35,417 nucleotides of DNA, from positions 1 through 35,417 of the forward strand of contig CALYTW010000010.1 in the NCBI GenBank assembly GCA_945487905.1. The letters run 5' to 3'. Below the pieces are notes generated by a model. That model did no database searches. It was given only the letters and a program-made list of their open reading frames with translations, and was not told where the DNA came from. Below are positions 17,748 to 24,981 of this stretch, piece after piece (position 1 is the stretch's first letter; each line of letters begins with the position of its first letter). A program made the translations under genes and the position numbers. Origin of the DNA: an uncultured cyanobacterium (GTDB lineage Bacteria; Cyanobacteriota; Vampirovibrionia; Gastranaerophilales; Gastranaerophilaceae).

Positions 17748-18257
17748 ATGATTAATGAAAAATTGGAAAAAGCGTTTAATGAACAAATCAACAAGGAATT
17801 TTATTCCGAATACTTGTACCTTGCGATGAAGGTAAAATTCATGGAATGGAATCTTCAGGGATTTGTAAATTGGTTTGGAGTTCAGGTTCAGGAAGAACAC
17901 GCTCACGCAATGGGTATGTTTGATTACTTGGATGAAAGAGGTGGAAAAATTTGTTTGGAAGCAATAGCTAAGCCTGAGTTTAAAGGTACAACTCCTCTTG
18001 AAATTTTCGAAGAAGTTTTAAAACACGAACAGTTTGTAACATCAAGCATTAACCATGTTGCAGATGTAGCCGAGGAAGTTAAAGATAGAGCTGCTTTACA
18101 CCTTCTTGATTGGTATATTAAAGAACAGGTCGAAGAAGAAGCAAGTGTAGGAGGACTTCTTGCCACTTTGAGATTAATCGGAGATGACAAAAAAGCTTTA
18201 TTAATGCTTGACAAAGACCTTGCAGCAAGAACTTTTGTTCAGCCTGTAATCGGCTAG
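17748..18257 (+). CDS. ftn: Bacterial non-heme ferritin
   Basis: A 169-residue four-helix-bundle iron-storage protein that oxidises Fe(II) at a di-iron centre and stores it in a 24-mer. Ligand positions can be read in NKEFYSEYLYLAM (E17), QVQEEHAHAM (E50, H53) and IKEQVEEEAS (about E127). Helix E appears short, as in FtnA. The ATG at 17748 follows AAAGGAG and is preferred over upstream in-frame codons that lie inside upp. With the rubrerythrin 700 bp away it fits an iron and oxygen defence role in an anaerobe. Confidence 0.93.
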   Translation: MINEKLEKAFNEQINKEFYSEYLYLAMKVKFMEWNLQGFVNWFGVQVQEEHAHAMGMFDYLDERGGKICLEAIAKPEFKGTTPLEIFEEVLKHEQFVTSSINHVADVAEEVKDRAALHLLDWYIKEQVEEEASVGGLLATLRLIGDDKKALLMLDKDLAARTFVQPVIG

Positions 18258-18278
18258 GTGTAAATAGGGGGAAAGTGT

Positions 18279-18304
18279 ATAGGTCGCCTTTACGGGCGGC
18301 CTAT
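18279..18304 (+). terminator. Hairpin after ferritin
   Basis: A 10-bp stem (ATAGGTCGCC / GGCGGCCTAT, with one G-T wobble) around TTTACG, 21 nt after the ferritin stop. The downstream sequence is only mildly T-rich, so termination may be partial. Confidence 0.5.
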
Positions 18305-18341
18305 GTGTTGTTGGATTAGTCAATCCGACTAATATACTTTT

Positions 18342-18425
18342 CGTCATTGCGAGCAGGTTAAGTATTATTGGTTGGTAAAATTGCAAGTCTTTTTGTCATT
18401 GCGAGCGATAGCGAAGCAATCCTGA
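18342..18425 (+). repeat. Dispersed intergenic repeats, copies 2 and 3
   Basis: GTCATTGCGAGC occurs at 18343-18354 and again at 18395-18406. The second occurrence is preceded by AAAATTGCAAGTC, giving a near-copy of 13414-13442, and followed by GATAGCGAAGCAATC, so ATTGC...GCAAT can pair as a small hairpin. These are REP-like non-coding repeats; no transposase is nearby. Confidence 0.6.
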
Positions 18426-18677
18426 GAAAAGGCATTGTGGCATTAGGACAAGCTGCCAGATTTTTGCCCTTGATGGGAATGACCTGCGAGCAGATCAAGA
18501 GAGAAGGTGCAGAATGCTGATGAGGGTGGGCTCTCAAGGCAATAAGGTAATAGGAAATTGTTTAAAACCACTCCACTAGCATTGCCCTCTTTTTATACAA
18601 ATGTTAAGAATTGTAAAGACAAATTTTTGATGTTGTCAACAAGGCTGAAACCTCTGTACAATTTGCTATACTATATG

Positions 18678-18770
18678 AGTCGCTCTGTATCTGCCTTAGG
18701 CAAATTTTAAATTCCAAAACTCCTTATGGTTTAGAGAATTTGTGAATTGTTTAGAAGCTAAGCGACTTTT
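18678..18770 (+). ncRNA. Candidate small structured RNA
   Basis: An extended -10 TGCTATACT (18664-18672) puts a transcription start at about 18678-18680, exactly where AGTCGCT (18678-18684) begins. Its perfect complement AGCGACT lies at 18761-18767 and is followed by TTT. Inside are TGCC-TTA-GGCA (18692-18702) and a nested hairpin, AAATTC...GAATTT with an inner AAAC...GTTT (18709-18742). Promoter, closing stem and T-run fit an RNA of about 92 nt; an alternative 3' end is the strong hairpin at 18869-18901 (about 225 nt). It matches no RNA family I know. A 49-codon open frame without a start (18700-18849) overlaps it, so a decayed gene is the main alternative. Confidence 0.3.
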
Positions 18771-18868
18771 GAAGCATAAATATAAAGAAATAGTAAAAAG
18801 AGCAGAGCATATTAAATCCGTTAAAAATAAAATAAATACAAACGCTTAGTATATTAATTAAGAATAGA

Positions 18869-18901
18869 AAAATGGCGTGGTATTTGATACCACGCCATTT
18901 T
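18869..18901. terminator. Strong bidirectional intrinsic terminator
   Basis: A perfect 15-bp stem (AAAATGGCGTGGTAT and its complement) with a 3-nt loop. On the minus strand it ends in TTTTT and terminates the rubrerythrin transcript 18 nt after its stop; on the plus strand it ends in TTTT and could terminate the candidate RNA. Confidence 0.9.
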
Positions 18902-18918
18902 AAATTAAATTGTTAAAT

Positions 18919-19461
18919 TTACGCAAAATATCTTGCTAAAAGTCCGTCAAAACCTCTGCCGTGACGAGCTTCATCTTTTGCCATTTCGTGAACCGTATCG
19001 TGAATTGCATCCAAGCCCAATTCTTTTGCACGTTTTGCTAATTGCATTTTGCCATCGCATGCACCAAATTCAGCTTCTGCTCTGAGTTCAAGATTTTTCT
19101 TTGTTGAATTTGTAACAACTTCGCCTAAAAGTTCTGCAAATCTTGCTGCGTGGTCAGCTTCATCAAATGCATATCTTCTGTATGCTTCTGCTATTTCAGG
19201 ATAACCTTCTCTGTCAGCTTGTCTTGCCATTGCAAGATACATACCTACTTCTGTACATTCGCCTGTAAAATTAGCCCTCAAACCTTCTAAAATAGAAGAA
19301 TCAACGTCTTTTGCAATACCAACTACGTGTTCTGTAGTATATTTCTTTTCTCCATCTTCAACTTTTGTAAAAACTTCTCTGACTGCACCGCAAACAGGGC
19401 ATTTTTCAGGTGCTTCGCCCTCTACTGTATAACCGCATACAGAACATACATACTTTGCCAT
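18919..19461 (-). CDS. Reverse-type rubrerythrin (rubredoxin domain first)
   Basis: A 180-residue non-heme iron peroxidase that reduces H2O2 in the cytoplasm of anaerobes. The N-terminal rubredoxin domain has C6-x2-C9 and C21-x2-C24 (CSVCG, CPVCG). The C-terminal di-iron four-helix domain carries the ligand pattern E-x2-[17 protein letters not shown] and [12 protein letters not shown]. Classical rubrerythrins have the domains in the opposite order; this 'reverse' order is typical of obligate anaerobes. The ATG at 19461 has AAGGAA 6 nt upstream. It has its own promoter between grcA-like and this gene, so it may be expressed independently of the PFL genes. Confidence 0.93.
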   Translation of the reverse strand: MAKYVCSVCGYTVEGEAPEKCPVCGAVREVFTKVEDGEKKYTTEHVVGIAKDVDSSILEGLRANFTGECTEVGMYLAMARQADREGYPEIAEAYRRYAFDEADHAARFAELLGEVVTNSTKKNLELRAEAEFGACDGKMQLAKRAKELGLDAIHDTVHEMAKDEARHGRGFDGLLARYFA

Positions 19462-19510
19462 AATCAATTCCTTTCGTTTTAAAATATTACCATATTATCT
19501 TAACAAACTA

Positions 19511-19519
19511 ATTATACCA
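19511..19519 (-). promoter_or_regulatory. Extended -10 promoter of rubrerythrin
   Basis: On the minus strand TGGTATAAT, an extended -10 with a consensus hexamer at 19516-19511. No good -35 is visible, which extended -10 promoters tolerate. The predicted leader is about 45 nt, ending in the AAGGAA site. Confidence 0.5.
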
Positions 19520-19528
19520 TGATAAAAA

Positions 19529-19771
19529 CTATTTTCCCAAAGAAGAATGAAATGTTCTCGAAATGACATCATCCTGCTGTTCTTTGGTCAATTTTGTAAA
19601 ATTAACTGCGTAACCTGAAACACGAACAGTTAATTGAGGATATTTTTCAGGATGAGCCTGAGCATCAAGCAATGTTTCCCTGTTGAAAACATTGACGTTA
19701 AGATGATGTCCTCCCTTTTCAACATATCCGTCCAGTAAGTTAATTAAATTTTCTTTTTGTTGTGTTGTCAT
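19529..19771 (-). CDS. Stand-alone glycyl-radical domain of pyruvate formate-lyase (GrcA/YfiD-like)
   Basis: An 80-residue protein that is essentially only the C-terminal glycyl-radical domain of [13 protein letters not shown] (7-16) and [18 protein letters not shown] (20-37) lead to [17 protein letters not shown], with the radical glycine G53 in RVSGYA, then [18 protein letters not shown]. In E. coli the homologous YfiD restores activity to PFL cleaved at its glycine. Here the neighbouring pflB product lacks this domain altogether, so the small protein should be an obligatory subunit rather than a spare part. It starts 11 nt after the large gene, with a GGGGA site 8 nt before the ATG, so both chains come from one transcript. 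Confidence 0.9.
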   Translation of the reverse strand: MTTQQKENLINLLDGYVEKGGHHLNVNVFNRETLLDAQAHPEKYPQLTVRVSGYAVNFTKLTKEQQDDVISRTFHSSLGK

Positions 19772-19782
19772 CAGCTTTTCCC

Positions 19783-21972
19783 CTATATTTCAGTACAAAT
19801 ATTTTCGTTTGATGTTTTCTTTTCGTTTTTTCTGATTAAAGGTGTCATGTAATTGCTCGAGTATTCACCTTTAGCATTTATTCCGCCTTCACAGCATCCG
19901 CATTCAAGCTGTATTCCTAAATCCATTCCCAAATCCAAGTCGCTCATAAACACTTCGTCTTTGCCGAGAGCATTCGGTATAATTGAGAATGTATTTGAAA
20001 TTCCGTCCTGTGCATCTCCGAAGGGAAGCTTTGCAACAGATGCAAGTGATGCAACCGCACCGTTTTTATCCCGTCCGTGCATAGGATTAGCACCGGGGGC
20101 AAGCGGTATACCTGCTTTTCTGCCGTCAGGAGTGTTTCCGGTTTTCTTTCCGTAAACAACATTTGAAGTAATTGTCAGAATCGACATTGTAGGAATCGAA
20201 TTTCTGTAAGTGTTATGTGTTCTCAAAAGATTCATAAACTTGTGTACGATTTCTACGGCAATTGAATCAACTCTGTCGTCATCGTTTCCGTATTTCGGAT
20301 AATCGCCCTCGACTTCATAGTCAACAACTATGCCGTTTTCATCACGAATTGTTTTGACTTTTGCATATTTTATTGCAGACAAAGAATCTGCAACAACGGA
20401 AAGTCCGGCAATACCGGTTGCAAAATATCTTTTTACATCTCTGTCGTGAAGTGCCATTTGAGAGCGTTCATAACAATACTTGTCGTGCATATAGTGAATA
20501 ACATTCAATGTGTTTACATATAACCATGAAAGCCAATCAAGCATGCTGTCATAGCGTTCCATAACTTCATCATAATCAAGATATTCAGATGTAATCGGTC
20601 TGTATTTCGGTCCGACCTGCTCCTTGTTCTTTTCATCAACACCGCCGTTGATTGCATAAAGAAGACATTTTGCAAGATTGGCTCTTGCACCGAAGAATTG
20701 CATTTCTTTCCCGACAACCATTGACGATACACAGCAAGCGATTGCATAATCATCTCCGTGAATCTGTCGCATCATATCATCGTTTTCATATTGAATTGAC
20801 GATGTGGTAATGGAAATATGCGCCGCATATTCTTTGAAGTTTTGCGGTAATTTTGTTGACCATAAGACAGTCAAATTCGGTTCAGGTGCAGTTCCCAGAT
20901 TTTCAAGCGTATGAAGGTACCTGAAAGAGTTTTTTGTGACAAGCGGTCTTCCGTCAATACCCATACCGCCGATAGATTCGGTTACCCAAGTAGGGTCGCC
21001 GGAAAACAGTGAATTGTATTCAGGTGTGCGGGCAAATTTAACCAGTCTTAATTTCATAATAAAATGGTCAATTAATTCTTGTGCTTCCGCTTCAGTAATG
21101 ATTCCTCGGCGTAAATCTCTTTCAATAAATATATCAAGGAAGGTTGAGGTTCTTCCAATGCTCATTGCAGCACCGTTCTGTTCTTTTACTGCAGAAAGAT
21201 AACCAAAATACAGCCATTGCACAGCTTCTCTTGCGTTTGAAGCAGGTTTGGAAATGTCACATCCGTATATTTTACCGAGTTCTTTCATTTCCTCCAACGC
21301 TCTGATTTGTTCGGCAAGTTCTTCTTTAAGCTGGATTTTTTCAGCGGTCATTGTGCCGTGAACGGAAGCGTGCTGTTCAATTTTATCTTCTATAAGTCTG
21401 TCAATACCGTATAATGCAACCCTTCTGTAATCTCCTATTATTCTGCCTCTGCCGTATGCATCAGGAAGTCCAGTCAGGATTCCGGCATGGCGGGCTTTTC
21501 GCATTTCAGGAGTATAAACGTCAAATACACCCTGATTATGCGTTTTTCTGTATTTTGTGAAAATTTCGCTTATATGAGGGTCAACCGTGTAACCATACGA
21601 ACTGCAAGAGGTTTCTGCCATTCTTATGCCGCCAAACGGTTGTAAAGCACGCTTTAGCGGTCTATCAGTCTGTAAACCTACAATTTTTTCCAAAGATTTG
21701 TCAATATAGCCTGCGTCGTGTGAAGTTATTGAGGACACAATTTCTGTATCCATATCAAGAACTCCGCCGTTTTTTCTTTCTTTTTCAAAAAGTTCACAGC
21801 ATTCTTTCCAGAGTTTTTTTGTGTTCTCCGTTGGCGGAGCTAAAAAGCTTGAGTCGCCGTAATACGGGGTGTAATTCTTTTGGATAAAATCCCTTACGTT
21901 AATTTCTATTTGCCATTTCCCGCCTGTAAAATCTAAAGTTGAGGCAGTATTTTCCTCAGTCATTTCTGACAT
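19783..21972 (-). CDS. pflB: Pyruvate formate-lyase large chain lacking the glycyl-radical domain
   Basis: Cleaves pyruvate with CoA to acetyl-CoA and formate. A 729-residue chain that follows PFL from its N-terminus ([29 protein letters not shown]) through the catalytic pair C413-C414 in [20 protein letters not shown], to [16 protein letters not shown] near residue 672. Ordinary PFLs continue from there into the glycyl-radical domain. This one instead has about 55 unrelated residues including LECGCCEGG, ending in ENICTEI, then stops; the radical domain is the next gene. No activase (pflA) or formate channel is in the window. The ATG is preceded by TAGGAG. Confidence 0.93.
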   Translation of the reverse strand: MSEMTEENTASTLDFTGGKWQIEINVRDFIQKNYTPYYGDSSFLAPPTENTKKLWKECCELFEKERKNGGVLDMDTEIVSSITSHDAGYIDKSLEKIVGLQTDRPLKRALQPFGGIRMAETSCSSYGYTVDPHISEIFTKYRKTHNQGVFDVYTPEMRKARHAGILTGLPDAYGRGRIIGDYRRVALYGIDRLIEDKIEQHASVHGTMTAEKIQLKEELAEQIRALEEMKELGKIYGCDISKPASNAREAVQWLYFGYLSAVKEQNGAAMSIGRTSTFLDIFIERDLRRGIITEAEAQELIDHFIMKLRLVKFARTPEYNSLFSGDPTWVTESIGGMGIDGRPLVTKNSFRYLHTLENLGTAPEPNLTVLWSTKLPQNFKEYAAHISITTSSIQYENDDMMRQIHGDDYAIACCVSSMVVGKEMQFFGARANLAKCLLYAINGGVDEKNKEQVGPKYRPITSEYLDYDEVMERYDSMLDWLSWLYVNTLNVIHYMHDKYCYERSQMALHDRDVKRYFATGIAGLSVVADSLSAIKYAKVKTIRDENGIVVDYEVEGDYPKYGNDDDRVDSIAVEIVHKFMNLLRTHNTYRNSIPTMSILTITSNVVYGKKTGNTPDGRKAGIPLAPGANPMHGRDKNGAVASLASVAKLPFGDAQDGISNTFSIIPNALGKDEVFMSDLDLGMDLGIQLECGCCEGGINAKGEYSSNYMTPLIRKNEKKTSNENICTEI

Positions 21973-22036
21973 ATTTATAATCTCCTATACAACATACTTA
22001 TATTTATGATATGATTTCAATTCTCTTATATTTATT

Positions 22037-22087
22037 TGCTGACATCAGCAGTACTATATTATAACTCATAAACATTTTTTTTGTCAT
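22037..22087 (-). promoter_or_regulatory. Promoter and operator-like palindrome upstream of pflB
   Basis: On the minus strand ATGACA (22087-22082), an 18-nt spacer and TATAAT (22063-22058) form a good sigma-70-type promoter, with transcription predicted from about 22051. Right there lies the inverted repeat TGCTGA-CA-TCAGCA (22037-22050), placed to act as an operator. The predicted leader is about 80 nt. Confidence 0.45.
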
Positions 22088-22121
22088 TTTGTAATGATAT
22101 GTAAAGAAAATTAAACTAATG

Positions 22122-22159
22122 GAGTTTGCGAAGAAAAACGAAGTTTTTCGGGAAACTCT
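22122..22159. other. Hairpin between divergent pflB and SprA-like genes
   Basis: Outer arms GAGTTT / AAACTC and inner arms GAAAAA / TTTTTC around CGAAG make an interrupted hairpin. It sits upstream of both divergent genes. There is no coding potential; the role is unknown. Confidence 0.4.
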
Positions 22160-22176
22160 AATTGTATTCATGTCTA

Positions 22177-22205
22177 TTGCAGAAATTTGAAAAAACATGT
22201 ATAAT
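22177..22205 (+). promoter_or_regulatory. Promoter of the SprA-like gene
   Basis: A consensus TATAAT (22200-22205) with a weak TTGCAG 17 nt upstream; leader about 28 nt. Confidence 0.4.
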
Positions 22206-22239
22206 CAAAAAGCACATTTAAGGAGGCGGTTTCTTTTTA

Positions 22240-22602
22240 ATGGATTGCAGAACAATATCAACATTCAGAAGTCTCGGACAACAAGCTATAAGACAACGTT
22301 ATAATGAAATATATGCCCATGAACTCGCACACAAAAATGCAGGCGGGTCTTATGCCGGTTCGATTGTCATAGAAAAAGATTCCTCAGGAATTCCTGTCGG
22401 AGGTCATGTTTCTATTGCAATGCCGGTTCTCGACCCTGATAATCCGGAAAAAACAATTAAACATGCTGATACGGTGATAAAATCTGCACTTGCTCCGTCT
22501 GATCCTTCAGAACAGGATTATAAAGTTGCTTCTCAAGCAAGAACCATCAAAGCTCATGCTGAAAATATAAAAAATCAACATAAATTGGATTATTATGCAT
22601 AA
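22240..22602 (+). CDS. SprA-related putative metalloprotease
   Basis: A 120-residue protein built around YAHELAHKNAGGSYAGSI (about 26-43), where HELAH is a zinc-protease-type HExxH, then GIPVGGHVSIAMPV and SALAPSDPSEQDYKVASQA. This H-E-x-AH-x-AGG...GG-V...LAP-DPS-QD-VA-QA order is what I recall for the SprA-related / CJM1_0395 family of putative metalloproteases, whose substrates are unknown. It has no signal peptide or membrane segment and is close to the minimal family core. The ATG is 13 nt downstream of a strong AAGGAGG, an unusually long spacing; no better start is visible. Confidence 0.7.
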   Translation: MDCRTISTFRSLGQQAIRQRYNEIYAHELAHKNAGGSYAGSIVIEKDSSGIPVGGHVSIAMPVLDPDNPEKTIKHADTVIKSALAPSDPSEQDYKVASQARTIKAHAENIKNQHKLDYYA

Positions 22603-22751
22603 AATTTTAATTTTAATATACGAAATTTTTGGTCTCAAACCATGCCCGATAAAAATTAAATATTGATTTAACAATTCTTAATATTCAGGCAAATTTTTAC
22701 CGCAAAAACACTTTATATACATGTGTAGTAATAAATAAAGGTGTGTAAATT

Positions 22752-22961
22752 ATGGTAATGTCAATGGGCGGTATAGGAATGGGCGGTATGTACGGAGGAA
22801 ATGCCTATCAGAGTGTAAAGGCAAGATACGGATGCGATCCGTATGATTTTAGCGAAAGACCACATGTTGCATCATATACTATGGGTGTTATTCCTAAAGC
22901 TCCTGAACCTGTTGTTAAAAGAACTTGGCTAGGTCGTTTGATGAATAAACTTTGTGTCTAA
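22752..22961 (+). CDS. Small Gly/Met-rich protein of unknown function
   Basis: A 69-residue protein. Residues 1-17 are almost only Met, Gly and small residues (MSMGGIGMGGMYGG). The middle, SVKARYGCDPYDF, is polar and ordered-looking, and the C-terminus is basic and amphipathic (VKRTWLGRLMNKLCV) with a terminal Cys, which could touch a membrane or partner. I do not recognise the family. AAAGGTG upstream of the ATG and compositional order in the second half argue that it is real. It lies between the SprA-like and yajQ genes, all on the plus strand with separate gaps. Confidence 0.55.
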   Translation: MVMSMGGIGMGGMYGGNAYQSVKARYGCDPYDFSERPHVASYTMGVIPKAPEPVVKRTWLGRLMNKLCV

Positions 22962-23016
22962 AAATTTGTATATTCATGCTATTATATAACTGTTGATAAA
23001 AAACAGGAGTTATATT

Positions 23017-23517
23017 ATGGCTAAAGATTGCAGTTTTGATGTAGTTTCGGAATTTGATAAACAAGAGCTTGTTAATGCCGTTGATCAGGTTAAAAGAGAT
23101 TTAAGTTCTCGTTTTGATTTGAAAAATTCTAATTCCGAAATTAATTTGGAATCGGATAAAACCATTACCATTACTACAAATGACGAGATGAAATTAAGAA
23201 ACATATTTGATATTCTTCAAACAAAGCTTGTAAAAAGAGGTTTGAGTATAAAGATTTTGGATGCACAGGCAATTGAAAATGCTTTGGGCGGAAATGTTCG
23301 TCAGGTGTTTAATTTGAGAAAAGGTTTGACACAAGAGCTTGCTAAAAAAATAGTTGCCGATATCAAAGATTCAAAACTCAAAGTTCAAGCATCTATTCAG
23401 GGCGAACAAGTTAGAGTTTCGGGTAAAAGTAAAGATGATTTGCAGGAAGTTATTCAGCTTTTACGCAAAAATGAGGATAAATATGATTATCCTCTGCAGT
23501 TTACAAATTATCGATAG
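23017..23517 (+). CDS. yajQ: YajQ-family nucleotide-binding protein
   Basis: A 166-residue cytoplasmic protein with two RRM-like halves. Family signatures include MAKDCSFDVVSEFDKQE at the N-terminus (usual form PSFDIVSEVDLQE), AVDQ...RFDLKNS, GNVRQVFNLRKGLTQE and KKIVADIKDSKLKVQASIQGEQVRVSGKSKDDLQEVI in the C-terminal half. Some members bind cyclic di-GMP and act with transcription factors; others bind nucleic acids, and the role here is not fixed by sequence. The ATG at 23017 follows AGGAG and is preferred over an earlier in-frame codon at 22993. A TATAAC -10 lies just upstream. Confidence 0.92.
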   Translation: MAKDCSFDVVSEFDKQELVNAVDQVKRDLSSRFDLKNSNSEINLESDKTITITTNDEMKLRNIFDILQTKLVKRGLSIKILDAQAIENALGGNVRQVFNLRKGLTQELAKKIVADIKDSKLKVQASIQGEQVRVSGKSKDDLQEVIQLLRKNEDKYDYPLQFTNYR

Positions 23518-23574
23518 TGCGAGTAAAGTTGACTAAATAACCTCACTTACACCACTCATCGAGAAGGAAAACGA

Positions 23575-24942
23575 ATGCAAAACTTGGAAAATACAATAGA
23601 CAGAATAAAAGAATTAATGGATGACGATACGGAGCAACAGCTCAAAGACGAGCTTTCCGGTTATCACTCAGCTGATATTGCGGATATTTTTCAGCAATTG
23701 TCGCCGGAGGAACGTCTGGATTGTTTTTCCAAGCTTGATGAAGAAAAACAGGCAGAAGTTATTGAGTACCTAACCCCTCAATTGCAGGTAGAAATTTTAG
23801 GAGATATTGACGAAGAACTAGCTTCAAGATTAATCTCAAAACTTCCTCACGATGATGCGGCAGACGTTTTGGGCGATATGGAGGATGATGAAAGTCAGGC
23901 ATATTTAGACAACCTGCCTGAAAAATTCTCCTCAGAACTTCGTGAACTGTTGACTTATAACGATGATACAGCCGGTGGTATTATGAACCCGAAAGTTCTT
24001 ACCGTTGGTTATACAATGAGTGTAAAAGATGCCCTCGAAACAATAAGAATTAAAGCTGAAGAAGAAAGTATGGAGCTTTATTACGTTTATGTTGTAGATA
24101 AACACAGCCATCTTTTAGGAGTTGTTTCTTTGAGAACACTTCTTACTTCGCCAGTAAACCTTAGTATCTCTGATATAATGATTAAGGATATTGTAAAAGT
24201 TCATGTTGATGATTATCAGGGGCATATTGCCGATATCTTTATGAAGTACCAGTTCAATGCACTTCCTGTTGTAGATTTATATGACCACCTGAAAGGGATT
24301 GTTACATGGGATGACGTTCAGGATGTTGTAGAAGAAGAAACTACGGATGAAATCCTTACTTCTTCAGGTATCGTTACGGATTTAGGCGATGACGATGACG
24401 ATGTTCTGACAGGAAGTATCGGGCATGCCATAAAAGCACGTACTCCGTGGCTTTTAATTACCCTTATAGGAGAATTCCTTGCGGTATCTATTACAAGTCG
24501 TTTTGATGGTACATTTACGGCGCTTCCTATTATTGCAGCATTTATGCCTTTGCTTGCCGGTTTGGGCGGAAATATTGGTACACAAAGTATTACCCTTATG
24601 GTTCGTGGTATGTCGACAGGTCAAATTACTCTTAAATCAGGCTGGCATTATATTTGGAGAGAAACTGTTACGGGATTAAGTATAGGATGTATTTTCGGAT
24701 TGCTTGTTTCATTTGTAACTTGGGGGTGGCAGCACCATGCGGGTTTGGGTCTGATTGTGGGTCTTGCAATGACTCTTAATATGACAATTGCAACGATGAT
24801 TGGGACTTGTACTCCGTTGATTTTGAAAAAACTTAAATGTGATCCCGCCGTAGCCTCAGGGCCTGTTATTGCCACAACCATTGACGTTATAGGCTTGGCT
24901 GTGTATTTGACTCTCGTTACTTGGTATTTGATTCAATTATAA
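23575..24942 (+). CDS. mgtE: MgtE-type magnesium transporter
   Basis: A 455-residue inner-membrane Mg2+ channel/transporter with the full family layout: an acidic N-domain of helical repeats (about 1-125, ADIFQQLSPEERLDCFSKLD; DDAADVLGDMEDDE), two CBS domains (about 130-255, GGIMNPKVLTVGYTMSVKDA; ISDIMIKDIVKV) and a five-helix pore domain (about 285-455). The pore contains LPIIAAFMPLLAGLGGNIGTQ, ending in the conserved GGN-G-Q. High Mg2+ closes the pore through the N and CBS domains. No Mg2+ riboswitch fits in the 57-nt gap upstream. A GAAGGA site precedes the ATG. It converges with the coiled-coil gene through a shared terminator. Confidence 0.96.
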   Translation: MQNLENTIDRIKELMDDDTEQQLKDELSGYHSADIADIFQQLSPEERLDCFSKLDEEKQAEVIEYLTPQLQVEILGDIDEELASRLISKLPHDDAADVLGDMEDDESQAYLDNLPEKFSSELRELLTYNDDTAGGIMNPKVLTVGYTMSVKDALETIRIKAEEESMELYYVYVVDKHSHLLGVVSLRTLLTSPVNLSISDIMIKDIVKVHVDDYQGHIADIFMKYQFNALPVVDLYDHLKGIVTWDDVQDVVEEETTDEILTSSGIVTDLGDDDDDVLTGSIGHAIKARTPWLLITLIGEFLAVSITSRFDGTFTALPIIAAFMPLLAGLGGNIGTQSITLMVRGMSTGQITLKSGWHYIWRETVTGLSIGCIFGLLVSFVTWGWQHHAGLGLIVGLAMTLNMTIATMIGTCTPLILKKLKCDPAVASGPVIATTIDVIGLAVYLTLVTWYLIQL

Positions 24943-24948
24943 AACAAT

Positions 24949-24971
24949 GAGAGAGCTGCTAAAGCTCTCTC
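24949..24971. terminator. Bidirectional terminator hairpin between convergent mgtE and the coiled-coil gene
   Basis: A perfect 9-bp stem, GAGAGAGCT / AGCTCTCTC, with a 5-nt loop. It is flanked by T-rich sequence on both strands and lies directly after mgtE and 10 nt beyond the end of the opposing gene. Confidence 0.75.
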
Positions 24972-24981
24972 GTATAATGTT

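Noticed and set aside
19772-19790. The split between the two PFL pieces as a simple frameshift or sequencing error
   Set aside because: The large chain does not just stop: it has about 55 residues of different sequence, and the small gene has its own ribosome-binding site and ATG. One indel cannot create this.
22004-22198. 64-codon minus-strand open frame upstream of pflB
   Set aside because: It covers the pflB promoter and palindrome, has no ribosome-binding site and has an amino-acid composition expected of translated AT-rich non-coding DNA.
23518-23574. Magnesium (M-box) riboswitch before mgtE
   Set aside because: Only 57 nt separate yajQ and mgtE, far too short for an M-box, and no suitable helices are present.
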